A DNA stretch of 64,000 nt from Asanoa sp040654855 (GCF_040654855.1 NZ_JBFAIU010000001.1:1-64000), one strand, 5' to 3'. Positions 17,138-27,572 are shown, counted from the first letter of the stretch. A program made the numbers and translations. Notes: generated by a model from the letters alone, not told the origin.

Positions 17138-17770
17138 ATGAGGTTCCAGCGAGAGAACTTTCATCGCAGCGGCCATCACCATGGCCATGAGGCACGGGCC
17201 CGCGGGCACGGCTTCCCCGGGGGCGACTTCGGTGGGGGCTGGGGGTTCGGCGGCTTCGGCGGGGGCTTCGGCGGCCCAGGCGGTCCGGGTGGACCCGGCG
17301 GCCGCGGGCGCGGCCGGGGTGGACGCCGGGCGAACGTCCGCGCCGCCCTGCTGGCGCTGCTCACCGAGCGGCCCATGCACGGCTACGAGATGATCCAGGA
17401 GCTCGAGCAGCGGACGGGCGGCATGTGGCGCCCGAGCCCGGGTTCGGTCTACCCGACCCTGCAGCTGCTGGAGGACGAGGGTCTGATCGTCAGCACCAGT
17501 GAGGGCGGGCGGAAGAGCTTCGCCCTGACCGAGGCCGGCCAGGCCGAGGCGACCGAGGCCGCGGCGCAGGCGCCGTGGAGCGCCTTCGAGGCCGCCGGCA
17601 CGGTCAACAGCTGGCACGACATCCGCGAGGCGGCGATGGGCACCATGAACGCCCTGCGCCAGGTGCTCCGCAACGGCACGGACGACCAGCGCCAGCGCGC
17701 GGCCGAGGTGCTCGACGAGGCACGCCGCAAGCTCTACGCGATCCTGGCCGAAGACCCCGGGACCCGGTGA
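17138..17770 (+). CDS. PadR family transcriptional regulator with Gly-rich N-terminus
   Basis: A 210-residue protein. The first ~60 residues are His/Gly-rich (HRSGHHHGHEAR, then repeated GGFGG and GGPGG). The PadR winged helix follows (RAALLALLTERPMHGYEMIQELEQR; MWRPSPGSVYPTLQLLEDEG; SEGGRKSFALTEAG), then a helical dimerisation tail. GGAGAAG precedes ATG 17138. PadR proteins repress efflux and stress genes and often themselves; the dyads upstream support autorepression. The His/Gly arm might bind metal or be merely disordered. Confidence 0.88.
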   Translation: MRFQRENFHRSGHHHGHEARARGHGFPGGDFGGGWGFGGFGGGFGGPGGPGGPGGRGRGRGGRRANVRAALLALLTERPMHGYEMIQELEQRTGGMWRPSPGSVYPTLQLLEDEGLIVSTSEGGRKSFALTEAGQAEATEAAAQAPWSAFEAAGTVNSWHDIREAAMGTMNALRQVLRNGTDDQRQRAAEVLDEARRKLYAILAEDPGTR

Positions 17771-17782
17771 CCCGCGAAGCTG

Positions 17783-17816
17783 AAGGCTCCACGAACCGCC
17801 AGGTTCGTGGAGCCTT
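17783..17816 (+). terminator. Rho-independent terminator after padR
   Basis: A perfect 15-bp stem (AAGGCTCCACGAACC / GGTTCGTGGAGCCTT) with a 4-nt loop, followed by TTCTG, begins 13 bp after the padR stop. It also separates padR from the converging ispG 3' duplication. Confidence 0.85.
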
Positions 17817-17907
17817 TCTGCTGTCCGCCTCGGCTAGTGAACCGTGACCGTCGGGCCGACCGCCAGCTCGCGTAGCTCCTCGGGCAGGTCGGCGCCCATC
17901 TCGTTGG

Positions 17908-19092
<1,185 letters not shown>

Positions 19093-19113
19093 CTCGGAAC
19101 GGTTGTGCGGCTG

Positions 19114-20355
19114 CTAGAAGAGCGTGATGGGGTTGATGATGTCAGCAGTGATCGTCAGCAGGGTAAAAGCCCCACCGATCAGGATAACCGCGTACGTAAC
19201 GGGCATCAGTTTGAAGTAGTCGACGTGCCCTGGATCGGGTCGCCCGAGCCGCGCGGCGAACCACGACCGGAGCCGCTCGAACCAGGCGATCGCGATGTGG
19301 CCACCGTCAAGGGGTAGCAGCGGCAGCAGGTTGAACACGCCAATAAAGAAGTTCAACGAGACGAACAGCAGGACAAAAACTTCCCACGCGCTGTGCTCGA
19401 CGGCCTCGCCACCCAGGCGGCTGGCGCCGACGACGCTGATCGGGGTGTCGGCGTCGCGCGGCTCGCCGGTGATCGCGTCCCAGAGGGCCGGCACCTTCTG
19501 CGGGATCCGCTGAAGCGAATGCACCGTGTTGACGGCGAGGTCGCCGGTGAACTTGGCCGTCGCGGGGAACGCCTCGATCGGGTTGTGCTTGAGCATCACC
19601 GGCACGCCGGGCGGCGGGATGGGGCCGGACACGCCGAGGGCGCTCACGGCGGACACCGGGCCGTCGGGGTCGCTGACCGGCGGGCGCTGCACGGTGGCGA
19701 GGTTGACGTTGACCTGTTGCGCGGCGCCGTCGCGCTCGTAGTTGATCGGCACCCGCGAGCCCGCCGGGAGCTTGCGGATCTCGTTGACCAGGTCGGTGTA
19801 GGTCGCCACGGGGACGCCGTTGACCGCGGTGATCTTGTCGTCGTTCTGCAGGCCGGCCTGCTGGGCCGGGCTGGCCGGGTCGCCGGGGATGCAGTCGCGG
19901 TTGGTGGCCGTCGCGCCGACGATCACGCAGTTGGTGACGTTGACGTAGGCGGGCTGCGGGCCCTCGAGCGCCGGGTTGGGCAGGCCCATGAAGATGGCCG
20001 CGAACCAGAGCGTGACGATCGCCAGCAGGAAGTGGGTGATCGAGCCGGCGCTCATCACGACGGTGCGCTGCCAGAGCGGGAACCGCCACATGGCGCGCGG
20101 CTGGTCGGCGGGCTCGACGTCGTCGTCCTGCGGCGTCATGCCGACGATCTTGCAGAAGCCGCCGAGCGGGATGCCCTTGACGCCGTATTCGGTCTCGCCG
20201 CGCCGGAACGACCACAACGTCGGCCCGAAGCCGACGAAGTATTTGGTGACCTTCATGCCGAAGCGCTTGGCCGTGAGCATGTGCCCGGCTTCGTGCAGGC
20301 TGACCGATATCAGGATCGCAAGGGCGAAAGCCACCACCCCGGCCAGATACAGCAT
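19114..20355 (-). CDS. rseP: Site-2 intramembrane zinc metalloprotease (M50 family)
   Basis: A 413-residue RseP/Rip1-type protease. The zinc motif HEAGH is in the first transmembrane helix, the third zinc ligand lies in NLLPLLPLDGGH near residue 350, and a PDZ domain occupies ~160-240 (GLQNDDKITAVNGVPV). It cleaves anti-sigma factors and other membrane proteins after a site-1 cut. Its ATG shares one base with the dxr stop (TGATG), so translation is coupled. The dxr-rseP-ispG linkage is the standard actinobacterial arrangement. Confidence 0.95.
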   Translation of the reverse strand: MLYLAGVVAFALAILISVSLHEAGHMLTAKRFGMKVTKYFVGFGPTLWSFRRGETEYGVKGIPLGGFCKIVGMTPQDDDVEPADQPRAMWRFPLWQRTVVMSAGSITHFLLAIVTLWFAAIFMGLPNPALEGPQPAYVNVTNCVIVGATATNRDCIPGDPASPAQQAGLQNDDKITAVNGVPVATYTDLVNEIRKLPAGSRVPINYERDGAAQQVNVNLATVQRPPVSDPDGPVSAVSALGVSGPIPPPGVPVMLKHNPIEAFPATAKFTGDLAVNTVHSLQRIPQKVPALWDAITGEPRDADTPISVVGASRLGGEAVEHSAWEVFVLLFVSLNFFIGVFNLLPLLPLDGGHIAIAWFERLRSWFAARLGRPDPGHVDYFKLMPVTYAVILIGGAFTLLTITADIINPITLF

Positions 20356-21566
20356 CAGGCTCCCCTCACCGCTGACCCGATCAGTTCCCGCGCCTGACCT
20401 CGGGCCCAGGTCTCCGCGGCGAGCACGTCATCGACGTTACCTGGTTCCGCGAAATCGGGCGCCGCGGTGAGAACCTGCTCCACGGTGTCCACTATGCCGA
20501 GGAACGGCAAGCGGCCCTGGGTGAACGCCGCCACACACTCCTCGTTGGCGGCGTTGTAGATCGCCGGTCGGCAGCATCCGGCCTCGCCGGCCGCCTTGGC
20601 CAGCGCGACCGCCGGGAACGCGGCGTCGTCGAGCGGCTCGAACGTCCAGGTGTTGGCCGTGCTCCAGTCGACCGGACGGGCCGCGTCGGCGACCCGGTCG
20701 GGCCAGCCGAGACCGAGCGAGATCGGTAGTCGCATGTCGGGCGGGCTCGCCTGCGCGATCGTCGACCCGTCGACGAACTCCACCATGGAGTGGATCACTG
20801 ACTGTGGGTGCACGACGACTTCGATCCGGTCGTACGCGATGTCGAAGAGCTCGTGCGCCTCGATCACCTCGAGCGCCTTGTTGACCATGGTGGCCGAGTT
20901 GATCGTGACGACCGGCCCCATGTTCCAGGTGGGATGGGCCAGCGCCTCGTCGGGCGTGACCTCCGTCAGCTCGTCGCGCCGGCGGCCGCGGAACGGCCCG
21001 CCGCTGGCGGTGACGACGAGCTTGTGCACCTCGCGCTCGGCCCCGGCCCGCAGGCACTGGGCGAGCGCGGAGTGCTCGGAGTCGACCGGGACGAGCTGCC
21101 CCGGGCGGCTCACCGCGGCCTTCACGAGGTTGCCGCCGGCGATCAGGGACTCCTTGTTGGCCAGCGCCAGGGTGCGCCCGGCGCGCAGCGCGGCCAGCGT
21201 GGGCGCGAGCCCGAGCGAGCCCACCACGCCGTTGAGCACCAGGTCGGCCGGCCACTCCGCGAGCTCGGCCATGGCGTGCGGGCCGGCCAGGATCTTGGGG
21301 ATGCGAAAGTCGCCGGTCGCGTAGCCCTTCTTGGCCGCCTCCGCGTAGAAGGCCAGCTGGAGGTCCTGCGCCGCCGAGGCCTTGGCCACACCGACCGCCT
21401 CGACACCCAGCTCGAGCGCCTGAGCGGCGAGCAGCGCGACGTTGCCGCCGCCGGCGCCGAGCGCGACGACCCGGAACCGGTCGGGGTTGCGGCGCACGAT
21501 GTCGACCGCCTGGGTGCCGATCGACCCGGTGCTGCCGAGCAGGACGATCTCGCGCGGCGCGGTCAT
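20355..21566 (-). CDS. dxr: 1-deoxy-D-xylulose 5-phosphate reductoisomerase
   Basis: A 403-residue DXR, the NADPH enzyme making MEP from DXP. The nucleotide-binding GSTGSIGTQAVDIV is at residue 11, LANKESLIAGG and PVDSEHSALAQCL carry metal and substrate residues, and TASGGPFRGR and HPTWNMGPVVTINSATM are the flexible-loop and metal motifs. Full length. First gene of the dxr-rseP-ispG unit, placing two MEP enzymes under one promoter. The converging or preceding genes are unrelated. Confidence 0.97.
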   Translation of the reverse strand: MTAPREIVLLGSTGSIGTQAVDIVRRNPDRFRVVALGAGGGNVALLAAQALELGVEAVGVAKASAAQDLQLAFYAEAAKKGYATGDFRIPKILAGPHAMAELAEWPADLVLNGVVGSLGLAPTLAALRAGRTLALANKESLIAGGNLVKAAVSRPGQLVPVDSEHSALAQCLRAGAEREVHKLVVTASGGPFRGRRRDELTEVTPDEALAHPTWNMGPVVTINSATMVNKALEVIEAHELFDIAYDRIEVVVHPQSVIHSMVEFVDGSTIAQASPPDMRLPISLGLGWPDRVADAARPVDWSTANTWTFEPLDDAAFPAVALAKAAGEAGCCRPAIYNAANEECVAAFTQGRLPFLGIVDTVEQVLTAAPDFAEPGNVDDVLAAETWARGQARELIGSAVRGA

Positions 21567-21606
21567 GCGGGTCTCCGGTGTGGTTGGGTCACTGGGCCAT
21601 TCTCCC

Positions 21607-22128
21607 CTATCGGGGATCGGGGTCCGAAGTTGTCCACAGGCGGGTCCGATCTCCGTGCGGCAGGCCCTGCCGCTCCAGCAGGTCGGCCAGGTCGGCGCGG
21701 TCCTCCGGCGCGAGCGCGTCGACCGGGATCGGGAAGTACTGGTTCCGGCTCACCCAGAGCAGCAGGAGGTCGGGAAGCAGCGCCGCGCGCTCGATGGCCG
21801 ACCAGCGCATGGCCGACGCCCCGTGTGCGGTCCGCGTGGTGATGCCGTCCTCGTCGATCTCGTACTCGATCTCCATCGCGGCGTAGTCCCGCTGCTGCCG
21901 GCGCACCGAGGCTTCGACCCAGGTGGGATAGGCCAGGCAGGCGAGGCCGAGCAGGATGATCACCACGTCGAGCACCGGGTCGCCGGGCAGTGCGATCACG
22001 CTGACCAGGCCCAGCGTCAGCACCACCGCACCCACCGCGTAGCAGGCGCGGAACGACCACCGCGAGACGTGCCGCAGGGCCGCGATCGGCCGCCGGCGGT
22101 CCGGCGGGGAGACGATGACGATACGCAC
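21607..22128 (-). CDS. Small membrane protein, YcxB-like
   Basis: A 173-residue protein with two adjacent hydrophobic segments near residues 30-45 and 52-68, followed by a soluble C-terminal part (YEIDEDGITTRTAHGASAMRWSAIERA) that resembles the YcxB C-terminal domain. In that family the domain follows a two-helix membrane anchor. GTG start. It is 40 bp upstream of dxr on the same strand and may be co-transcribed. Function unknown. Confidence 0.6.
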   Translation of the reverse strand: MRIVIVSPPDRRRPIAALRHVSRWSFRACYAVGAVVLTLGLVSVIALPGDPVLDVVIILLGLACLAYPTWVEASVRRQQRDYAAMEIEYEIDEDGITTRTAHGASAMRWSAIERAALLPDLLLLWVSRNQYFPIPVDALAPEDRADLADLLERQGLPHGDRTRLWTTSDPDPR

Positions 22129-22178
22129 CGAAGCAGGGTAGATGGGGTACGCCGTTCGCCGGTGTCCCGGTCGCCCGG

Positions 22179-22721
22179 TCAGTCGGGTGGCGCGGTCAGC
22201 CGGTAGGTGTCCAGCTCAACGCCTCCGTACCAGTCGCGCCGCTTGCCGATCGGCTCCATGCCGAGGCGGGTGGCGACCTTTACCGACGGGGTGTTGCCCT
22301 CCCGGATCACCGCATAGACCTCGGGCAGCCCGGCGGCGAACACCCGGTGGATGGCGGCGCGCGCGGCCTCGGTCGCGTAGCCGTGGCCCCAGGAGTCCGG
22401 GTGCAGGTGCCACCCGACCTCGATGTCGCCGGTCGGCTGCTGGTCGACACCCGGCAACGGCACGACCAGCACCGAGCCGGCGGTCTGGCCCGTGCCCCGG
22501 ACGTCGACGGCCCAGATGCCGTACAGGCCGTCGGCGGACGCGCGGCTCCGCCACCGCCGGATCGCGCCGAGCGCCTCGTCCGCGCTCTCGATGGCCCGGG
22601 GTTGGGCGCCCAACCAGCGGGCGACCTCCCAGCGGGAGAGCATGTCGAAGACGCGCGCGACATCGGCGTCGCTCTCCGTCCACTGCCGAACGACCAGGCG
22701 ATCCGTCTCGAAGACCGTCAT
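22179..22721 (-). CDS. GNAT family N-acetyltransferase (RimJ/RimL-like)
   Basis: A 180-residue acetyltransferase of the RimJ/RimL type: TDRLVVRQWTESDA at the start, the acetyl-CoA segment DSWGHGYATEAARAAI, and NTPSVKVATRLGMEPIGKR near the end. The family acetylates protein N-termini or small molecules; no neighbour indicates which. It sits 50 bp upstream of the YcxB-like gene and is divergent from the membrane protein at 22772. Confidence 0.82.
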   Translation of the reverse strand: MTVFETDRLVVRQWTESDADVARVFDMLSRWEVARWLGAQPRAIESADEALGAIRRWRSRASADGLYGIWAVDVRGTGQTAGSVLVVPLPGVDQQPTGDIEVGWHLHPDSWGHGYATEAARAAIHRVFAAGLPEVYAVIREGNTPSVKVATRLGMEPIGKRRDWYGGVELDTYRLTAPPD

Positions 22722-22771
22722 GTCCAGGGATGTTAGGGAATGGCGGGCGCCCTTCCAGGGAAGGTGAGGGC

Positions 22772-23614
22772 ATGGTCAAGGGGCTGCGAAGGGTGCTGCG
22801 CGCCGCGTTCGCGCCCCTGCGCGGCCGGGACCTGTCGCTGCACGCGGCAGCGATCACGTTCTACGGCGCGATCGCGATCGTGCCAGTGTCGCTGCTGGCG
22901 TTGTGGCTGACCGGCCTGGTGGCCGGAGCCGACCGGGTGCGCCGCCTGACCGGCTACGCCACCGACACCTTGCCCGCCTCCATCGGCGCCGACCGGGCGG
23001 CCGCGGCGCTGGTCGAGGCCGGCGTGACGCTGACACCGTGGCTGGCGCTGGCGGCCGTGCTGCCGGCGTCCCTGTACGGCGAAGGCCTCCGCCGGGCGTT
23101 CGTCTCGGTGGCGCGGCCCGACGCCGAGCGCCTGATCGGCTGGCGGGGCCGCCTGTTGCTGCTGCCGCTGCTGGCCCCGGCGCCGGCCCTGGTCCTGGCC
23201 ACGCTGGCGTCGCTCCCCTACACGACGGGCCTGGTCCGCCGTGGCGGCTGGGCGCTGGCGCTGGGCGTGATCCTCTCGTTCCTGGCCGTCTGGCTGGTGC
23301 TGACGCCGGTACTGATCTGGGTCTACCGGATCGTGGGCCCGGGACGCCCGGACTGGCGCCCCACCTGCCTGGTCGCCTCGTTCACGGCAGCGAACCTCTC
23401 CGGCTTCCTGCACGGCTTCGTCCTGTTCACCTCCTTCCCGCTGGACCTGGGCGTCCCCTTCGGCGGCTTCGACGCTGTGGGGGCTGTGGTCGCGGTGCTG
23501 CTGTGGCTCTACCTGTTCCACGTGATCGTCCTGGCTGGGTATTCGGCGACGCTGGCGCTCAGCGACGCGCTCGCCGCTCGCCGCGCCGCGGCGGCGCCGC
23601 CAAGGGCGGAGTGA
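22772..23614 (+). CDS. YihY/BrkB family membrane protein
   Basis: A 280-residue polytopic protein of the YihY (virulence factor BrkB) family, about six membrane segments; LHAAAITFYGAIAIVPVSLLALWL is the typical first span and FGGFDAVGAVVAVLLWLYLFHVIVLAGY the conserved last pair (both read in part). ATG 22772 is preceded by GGTGAGGG. A longer open frame upstream from 22142 lacks family similarity and runs antisense to the GNAT gene. Family function remains unclear. Confidence 0.8.
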   Translation: MVKGLRRVLRAAFAPLRGRDLSLHAAAITFYGAIAIVPVSLLALWLTGLVAGADRVRRLTGYATDTLPASIGADRAAAALVEAGVTLTPWLALAAVLPASLYGEGLRRAFVSVARPDAERLIGWRGRLLLLPLLAPAPALVLATLASLPYTTGLVRRGGWALALGVILSFLAVWLVLTPVLIWVYRIVGPGRPDWRPTCLVASFTAANLSGFLHGFVLFTSFPLDLGVPFGGFDAVGAVVAVLLWLYLFHVIVLAGYSATLALSDALAARRAAAAPPRAE

Positions 23615-23853
23615 CCGGAGCGTTGACGGACGCCAGCGGGCGAAGCAGGTCCGACGCGATCGGGTGCCGCCCGTCGCAACGGTCGCCGACAGACGGGTTG
23701 ACCGGGCCGTGCCCCCGCTCCCACAAAACACAGCGGGCAACGCACCTCGGGCGGGATCGACGCGCCGCGACCTCACCACCGCCGCTGGGCAGGTGGCTGG
23801 CACACGGGTCCGGGCTGACGCCTCCCTAGGCCCATCGCGAGCGCGAAACCCCG

Positions 23854-26025
23854 TCAGCGGCCGCTGCCAGCCAACGCTTCTTCCTTGGCCGCCGTGGCCG
23901 GGTTGGGCTCCAGCTCGCGGATGCCGAACCGGCGGTAGATCGCGCCGAGCGGACCCGGCACCCACCAGTTCAGGCGGCCTAGTAGTCGCATCGTCGCCGG
24001 CACCAGCAGCAGCCGGACCAGGGTCGCGTCGACGATGATGGCCACGATCATGCCGACGCCGATCAACTTGATGAAGGCGATCCCGCCGCTCGCGAAGCCG
24101 GCCACCACCACGATCAGCAGAAGCGCGGCCGCCGTGATGATCCGGCCGGTGTGTTGGAGGCCCGAGGCCACCGACGCGGTGTTGTCGCCGGTGCGGTCCC
24201 ATTCCTCGCGTACCCGGGACAGCAGGAACACCTCGTAGTCCGTCGCCAGTCCGAACAGGACGGCCAACATCAGGATCGGGTTGCTCGGCTCGATGAACCC
24301 GGTCGGCGTGAAGCCCAGGAAGTCGGACAAGTGCCCGTCCTGGAAGACCCAGACGACCACGCCGAACGAGGCGCCGATCGACACGAGGTTCATCAGCACC
24401 GCCTTGATCGGCAGCACGATCGAACCGAACGCCAGGAACAGCAGGATCAACGTCGCGGAGGCCATGATGAGCGCCATCCACGGCAGGTGCGCGATCAGGC
24501 TGTCGATCAGGTCGATGTCGGCCGCGGTGCGACCGCCGACCAGGACGTCGGTGCCCGCGGGCGCCGGCAGGTCGCGGATCGCGCGGACGACACCCTGCGC
24601 CGCGTCACCTGTCGACTCGCCCACGTAGGTCACGTTGAGCAGCGACGACGCGCCCTCCGACGCGGTCACCTGGACCCCGGCCACGTCGGGCAGCGCGGTG
24701 ATGCTGGACGCCACCCGCTGCGCCTCGGCCTGACCGCCGCCCGAGACCAGCACCTCGATGGGCCCCACGGTGCCGCCCGCGAAGTCGGCGCTGATCGCGT
24801 CGGACACCGCGCGCGGCTCGGCGCCCGGCGGCAGCACCCGCTCGTCGAACCCGCCGAAGCTGATCCGCAGCACCGGCGACGCGAGCACGGCGAGGATGAC
24901 GATGACGCCGGCGGCGTACACGATGGGTCGGCGCATCACGCTCCGCGCGATCCGCGCCCAGGCGCCGTCGCCGCCGGCGCGCTCCCGGCGCCGCCGCCAG
25001 GGCATCGGCACGCGTAGCGCGTTGATCCGAAGGCCGAGCACCGCGAGCAGGGCAGGTAGCGCCGTGAGCGCGGCCAGCATCGCGACCAGCACGGCCGCGA
25101 GACCACCGAAGCCCATCGAGCGGAGAAACGCCTGCGGGAAGATCAGCAGGCTGGCCAGGGCCAGCGCGATGGTCAACCCGGAGACCAGCACCGTGCGACC
25201 CGCGGTCGCCATCGTGCGGGCGATCGCGGCGGGCGGCTCGTGTCCACCGGCCAACTCCTCGCGGAACCGGCTGACGATGAACAGCGCGTAGTCGACCGCC
25301 ATGCCGAGCCCGATCAACGTGATGATGTTGACCGCGAAGACGGACACGTCGGTGACCACGTTGATCAAGCGCACCACGACCAGCGAGCCGAGGATCGCGA
25401 TGCCGCCGATCATCAACGGCGTGGCGGCCGCGGCCAGGCCGCCGAAGATCAGGATCAGCAGGACGAGCAGGACCGGCAGCGAGAAGGTCTCGGCCCGCGC
25501 CAGGTCAGCGCTGGTCTGCTTGTTGGCGTCGTGGAGGAACGGGACCGTCCCGCCCTGCTGGGTCGTGAGGCCCGGCGCGGCGAACGACGGCTCGATCTCC
25601 TCGTACGCCGTCGTCTTGGCATCCGGGTCCGTGGCCTTGAGCTGGACCATCGCGTAGGTGGCGTGGCGATCGGTCGAGACCAGCGCCGGCGACCGGGTGT
25701 CGTAGAAGCTGGTCACGCTCGCGACCTCGGGCAACGCGCGGACCTTGGCCAGCGTCGCGGTCACCGGGTCGCGGAACGCCGGGTCGTCGACGGCCGCCGT
25801 GCCGGACGAGTAGAGCACCAGCACGTCGACGTCCTGGTTGCCCAGCTCGGCGATCGTGCGCTCGCGGAACTGCGTCGACTCTGACCCGGGATCGTCGAAC
25901 CCACCGCCGGTCAGCGCGCCGAACACCCCGCTGCCCCAGGCCGCGCCGAGCACGACCAGGACCGCCGCGGCCGCCAGCACGAGCCAGCGGAACCGGACCA
26001 CCGCCCGCCCCCACCACGCGAACAT
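23854..26025 (-). CDS. MMPL family RND transporter
   Basis: A 723-residue MMPL-type membrane transporter. Two repeated halves each have one helix, a large extracytoplasmic domain and a helix bundle. GMAVDYALFIVSRFREE in the first half and GLATDYEVFLLSRVREEWDRTGDN in the second (read in part) carry the proton-relay Asp. Such transporters export lipids or drugs. ATG 26025 has a G-rich ribosome binding site; 26049 is also open. It is divergent from a tetR gene with an operator between them, implying repression by that regulator. Confidence 0.9.
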   Translation of the reverse strand: MFAWWGRAVVRFRWLVLAAAAVLVVLGAAWGSGVFGALTGGGFDDPGSESTQFRERTIAELGNQDVDVLVLYSSGTAAVDDPAFRDPVTATLAKVRALPEVASVTSFYDTRSPALVSTDRHATYAMVQLKATDPDAKTTAYEEIEPSFAAPGLTTQQGGTVPFLHDANKQTSADLARAETFSLPVLLVLLILIFGGLAAAATPLMIGGIAILGSLVVVRLINVVTDVSVFAVNIITLIGLGMAVDYALFIVSRFREELAGGHEPPAAIARTMATAGRTVLVSGLTIALALASLLIFPQAFLRSMGFGGLAAVLVAMLAALTALPALLAVLGLRINALRVPMPWRRRRERAGGDGAWARIARSVMRRPIVYAAGVIVILAVLASPVLRISFGGFDERVLPPGAEPRAVSDAISADFAGGTVGPIEVLVSGGGQAEAQRVASSITALPDVAGVQVTASEGASSLLNVTYVGESTGDAAQGVVRAIRDLPAPAGTDVLVGGRTAADIDLIDSLIAHLPWMALIMASATLILLFLAFGSIVLPIKAVLMNLVSIGASFGVVVWVFQDGHLSDFLGFTPTGFIEPSNPILMLAVLFGLATDYEVFLLSRVREEWDRTGDNTASVASGLQHTGRIITAAALLLIVVVAGFASGGIAFIKLIGVGMIVAIIVDATLVRLLLVPATMRLLGRLNWWVPGPLGAIYRRFGIRELEPNPATAAKEEALAGSGR

Positions 26026-26074
26026 GGATCCCCCCAGAGATCTGTGCAAAACTGACGAACAGCGTTAGGAAGAT

Positions 26075-26103
26075 GAACGCCGTTAACTATGGCAACGGCG
26101 TTC
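26075..26103. promoter_or_regulatory. TetR-type operator between the MMPL and tetR genes
   Basis: A perfect inverted repeat, GAACGCCGTT-N9-AACGGCGTTC (arms 26075-26084 and 26094-26103), lies in the 101-bp divergent gap. A similar half-site, GAACAGCGTT, is at 26057-26066. The size and symmetry fit a TetR dimer site. It lies upstream of TTG 26127 and so supports that start over the ATG at 26073. Confidence 0.7.
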
Positions 26104-26126
26104 TCAGCAGTCAAGGGGGTTCGCGA

Positions 26127-26840
26127 TTGAGCGCGCCGACGCGGCGTGAACGCCTGCGCACCTCGACCCTCAACGAGATCAAGGCCGAGGCCCGTCGACT
26201 GCTGGTCACCGGCGGCCCGGACGCCATCTCCCTGCGCGCGATCGCCCGGGAGATGGGCATGACCGCGCCCGCCATCTATCGCTATTTCGACAGCCTCGAC
26301 GCGCTGGTCGAGGCCCTCGCCGGCGATCTCTACCTTGAGATGTCCGAGGTCGTAGCCGCCGCCAAGCACGACGCCGGCGACGACCCGGTCGTCCAGATCA
26401 AGGCCATGGCCAGGGCGTTCCGCGACTGGTCGGTGGAGCATCCCGCCGAGTTCGCGCTCATCCTCGGCAGCCCGCTGCCGGGCATCGTCGCCTTCCAGGA
26501 GAGCTGCGACGAGGAGAACCATCCGGGCGTCGAGTTCGGCCGCCCGTTCATGGAGACGATCAACGCGCTCTGGATCCGCGAGCATTATCCGACGCCGCCG
26601 CGGTCCCTCATGGAGGAGCAACTCGCCGCCCACCTGGAGCCGCTGCGCGCCAGCCACGGCGACGAGGTGCCGCTCGAGGTCGCCTGGGCGTTCCTCAGTG
26701 GCTGGTCGCGGCTCTACGGCCTGGTCTCCATGGAGGTCTTCCACCACCTGCGCTGGGCGGTGTCCGACCCGGGCGCGCTCTTCGAGATGGAGCTGCACGC
26801 CTACGTCGATCAGTTCACGGGCCACGGCGACAAAAGCTGA
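26127..26840 (+). CDS. TetR/AcrR family transcriptional regulator
   Basis: A 237-residue regulator with an N-terminal helix-turn-helix (ISLRAIAREMGMTAPAIYRYFDSLDALV, read in part) and a C-terminal ligand domain of the TetR_C_13-like type (HPAEFALILGSPLPG). I prefer TTG 26127, after AAGGGGG, to ATG 26073, which lies inside the presumed operator; the extra 18 residues would be unstructured. Divergent from the MMPL exporter, which it very likely represses together with itself. Confidence 0.87.
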   Translation: MSAPTRRERLRTSTLNEIKAEARRLLVTGGPDAISLRAIAREMGMTAPAIYRYFDSLDALVEALAGDLYLEMSEVVAAAKHDAGDDPVVQIKAMARAFRDWSVEHPAEFALILGSPLPGIVAFQESCDEENHPGVEFGRPFMETINALWIREHYPTPPRSLMEEQLAAHLEPLRASHGDEVPLEVAWAFLSGWSRLYGLVSMEVFHHLRWAVSDPGALFEMELHAYVDQFTGHGDKS

Positions 26841-26929
26841 GGCGTCCCGCGTACGTCGCTCGGCCGGTTTCTGTCGGCGCCCGCGCCCATAATGGTCCGG
26901 TCGATGCAGGCACGAGGGAGGGACCGGCC

Positions 26930-27418
26930 GTGACCAGCGAGCCAACCGTGACCGACCGTCCGGCGCAGGACTACGTCGCCATCAAGCGCACGGTGACGAT
27001 GAGTTCGATCGCCGACATCGCGGACCGCATCCCGGACGTGTTCGCCTTCCTACGCGAGCGCGGCATCGCCCCAGCGGGCGCGCCGTTCCTCAAATACGAC
27101 GTCATCGACATGGAAGCCGACCTGGTCATCGAGGCCGGCGTCCCGGTCAGCATGCCGGTGGCCGGCAGCGGCGAGATCTTCTCCGACGTCCTACCCGCGG
27201 GCCGCTACGCCACGGTCACCCACGTCGGCCACCCGGACGAGCTCGTCGAGGTCACCGGCAACTTCCTGAGCTGGGCCCACGGGCGCGACCTGGAGTTCGA
27301 CCGCCACGACTCCCCCGCGGGCGACGTCTGGCGCTGCCGGCTGGAGATCTACCACTCGAACCCGCTCGAGGTGGCCATCGACAAGTGGGAGACGGAGCTA
27401 GCCTTCCTACTCCGCTGA
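26930..27418 (+). CDS. GyrI-like small-molecule-binding domain protein
   Basis: A 162-residue stand-alone effector-binding (GyrI/SOUL-like) domain: YVAIKRTVTMSSIADIADRIPDVF, FLKYDVIDMEADLVIEAGVPV (read in part), LPAGRYATVTHVGHPDEL, and a C-terminal LEIYHSNPLEV. These domains bind hydrophobic small molecules and can hydrolyse or sequester xenobiotics. GTG 26930 is preceded by GGAGGG. It lies 89 bp after tetR on the same strand, next to a drug/lipid exporter, so a role in handling the same ligand is possible. Confidence 0.8.
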   Translation: MTSEPTVTDRPAQDYVAIKRTVTMSSIADIADRIPDVFAFLRERGIAPAGAPFLKYDVIDMEADLVIEAGVPVSMPVAGSGEIFSDVLPAGRYATVTHVGHPDELVEVTGNFLSWAHGRDLEFDRHDSPAGDVWRCRLEIYHSNPLEVAIDKWETELAFLLR

Positions 27419-27436
27419 CCCGGGCGGCGCTTGGCT

Positions 27437-27572
27437 GGCGCCAGCGCGCCGCTGGTAGGCGTCGGGCCGTGCCGCGCACCCGGGCACGGCCCGCAGTGGG
27501 ACGACGCCGGCACGCCGCTGCCAGCCCTCGTGCCGTACCGCGCACCGCGGGGCACGGCCGTGGTTGGACGGC
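27437..27572. repeat. Tandem ~68-bp repeat with hairpins between converging genes
   Basis: Two copies (27437-27505 and 27506-27572), with the start of a third at 27573, share GCCGGCACGCCGCTG-type ends and a GTGCCG...GCGCACC...GGCACGGCC core. Each core can fold (GGGCCGTGCC against GGCACGGCCC in copy one), so the array may act as a bidirectional terminator for the converging GyrI-like and MBL-Rieske genes. Confidence 0.6.

Noticed and set aside
22142..22771. A 210-codon N-terminal extension of the YihY-family protein
   Set aside because: Arg/Pro-rich reading antisense to the GNAT gene; the family start is ATG 22772 with a ribosome binding site.
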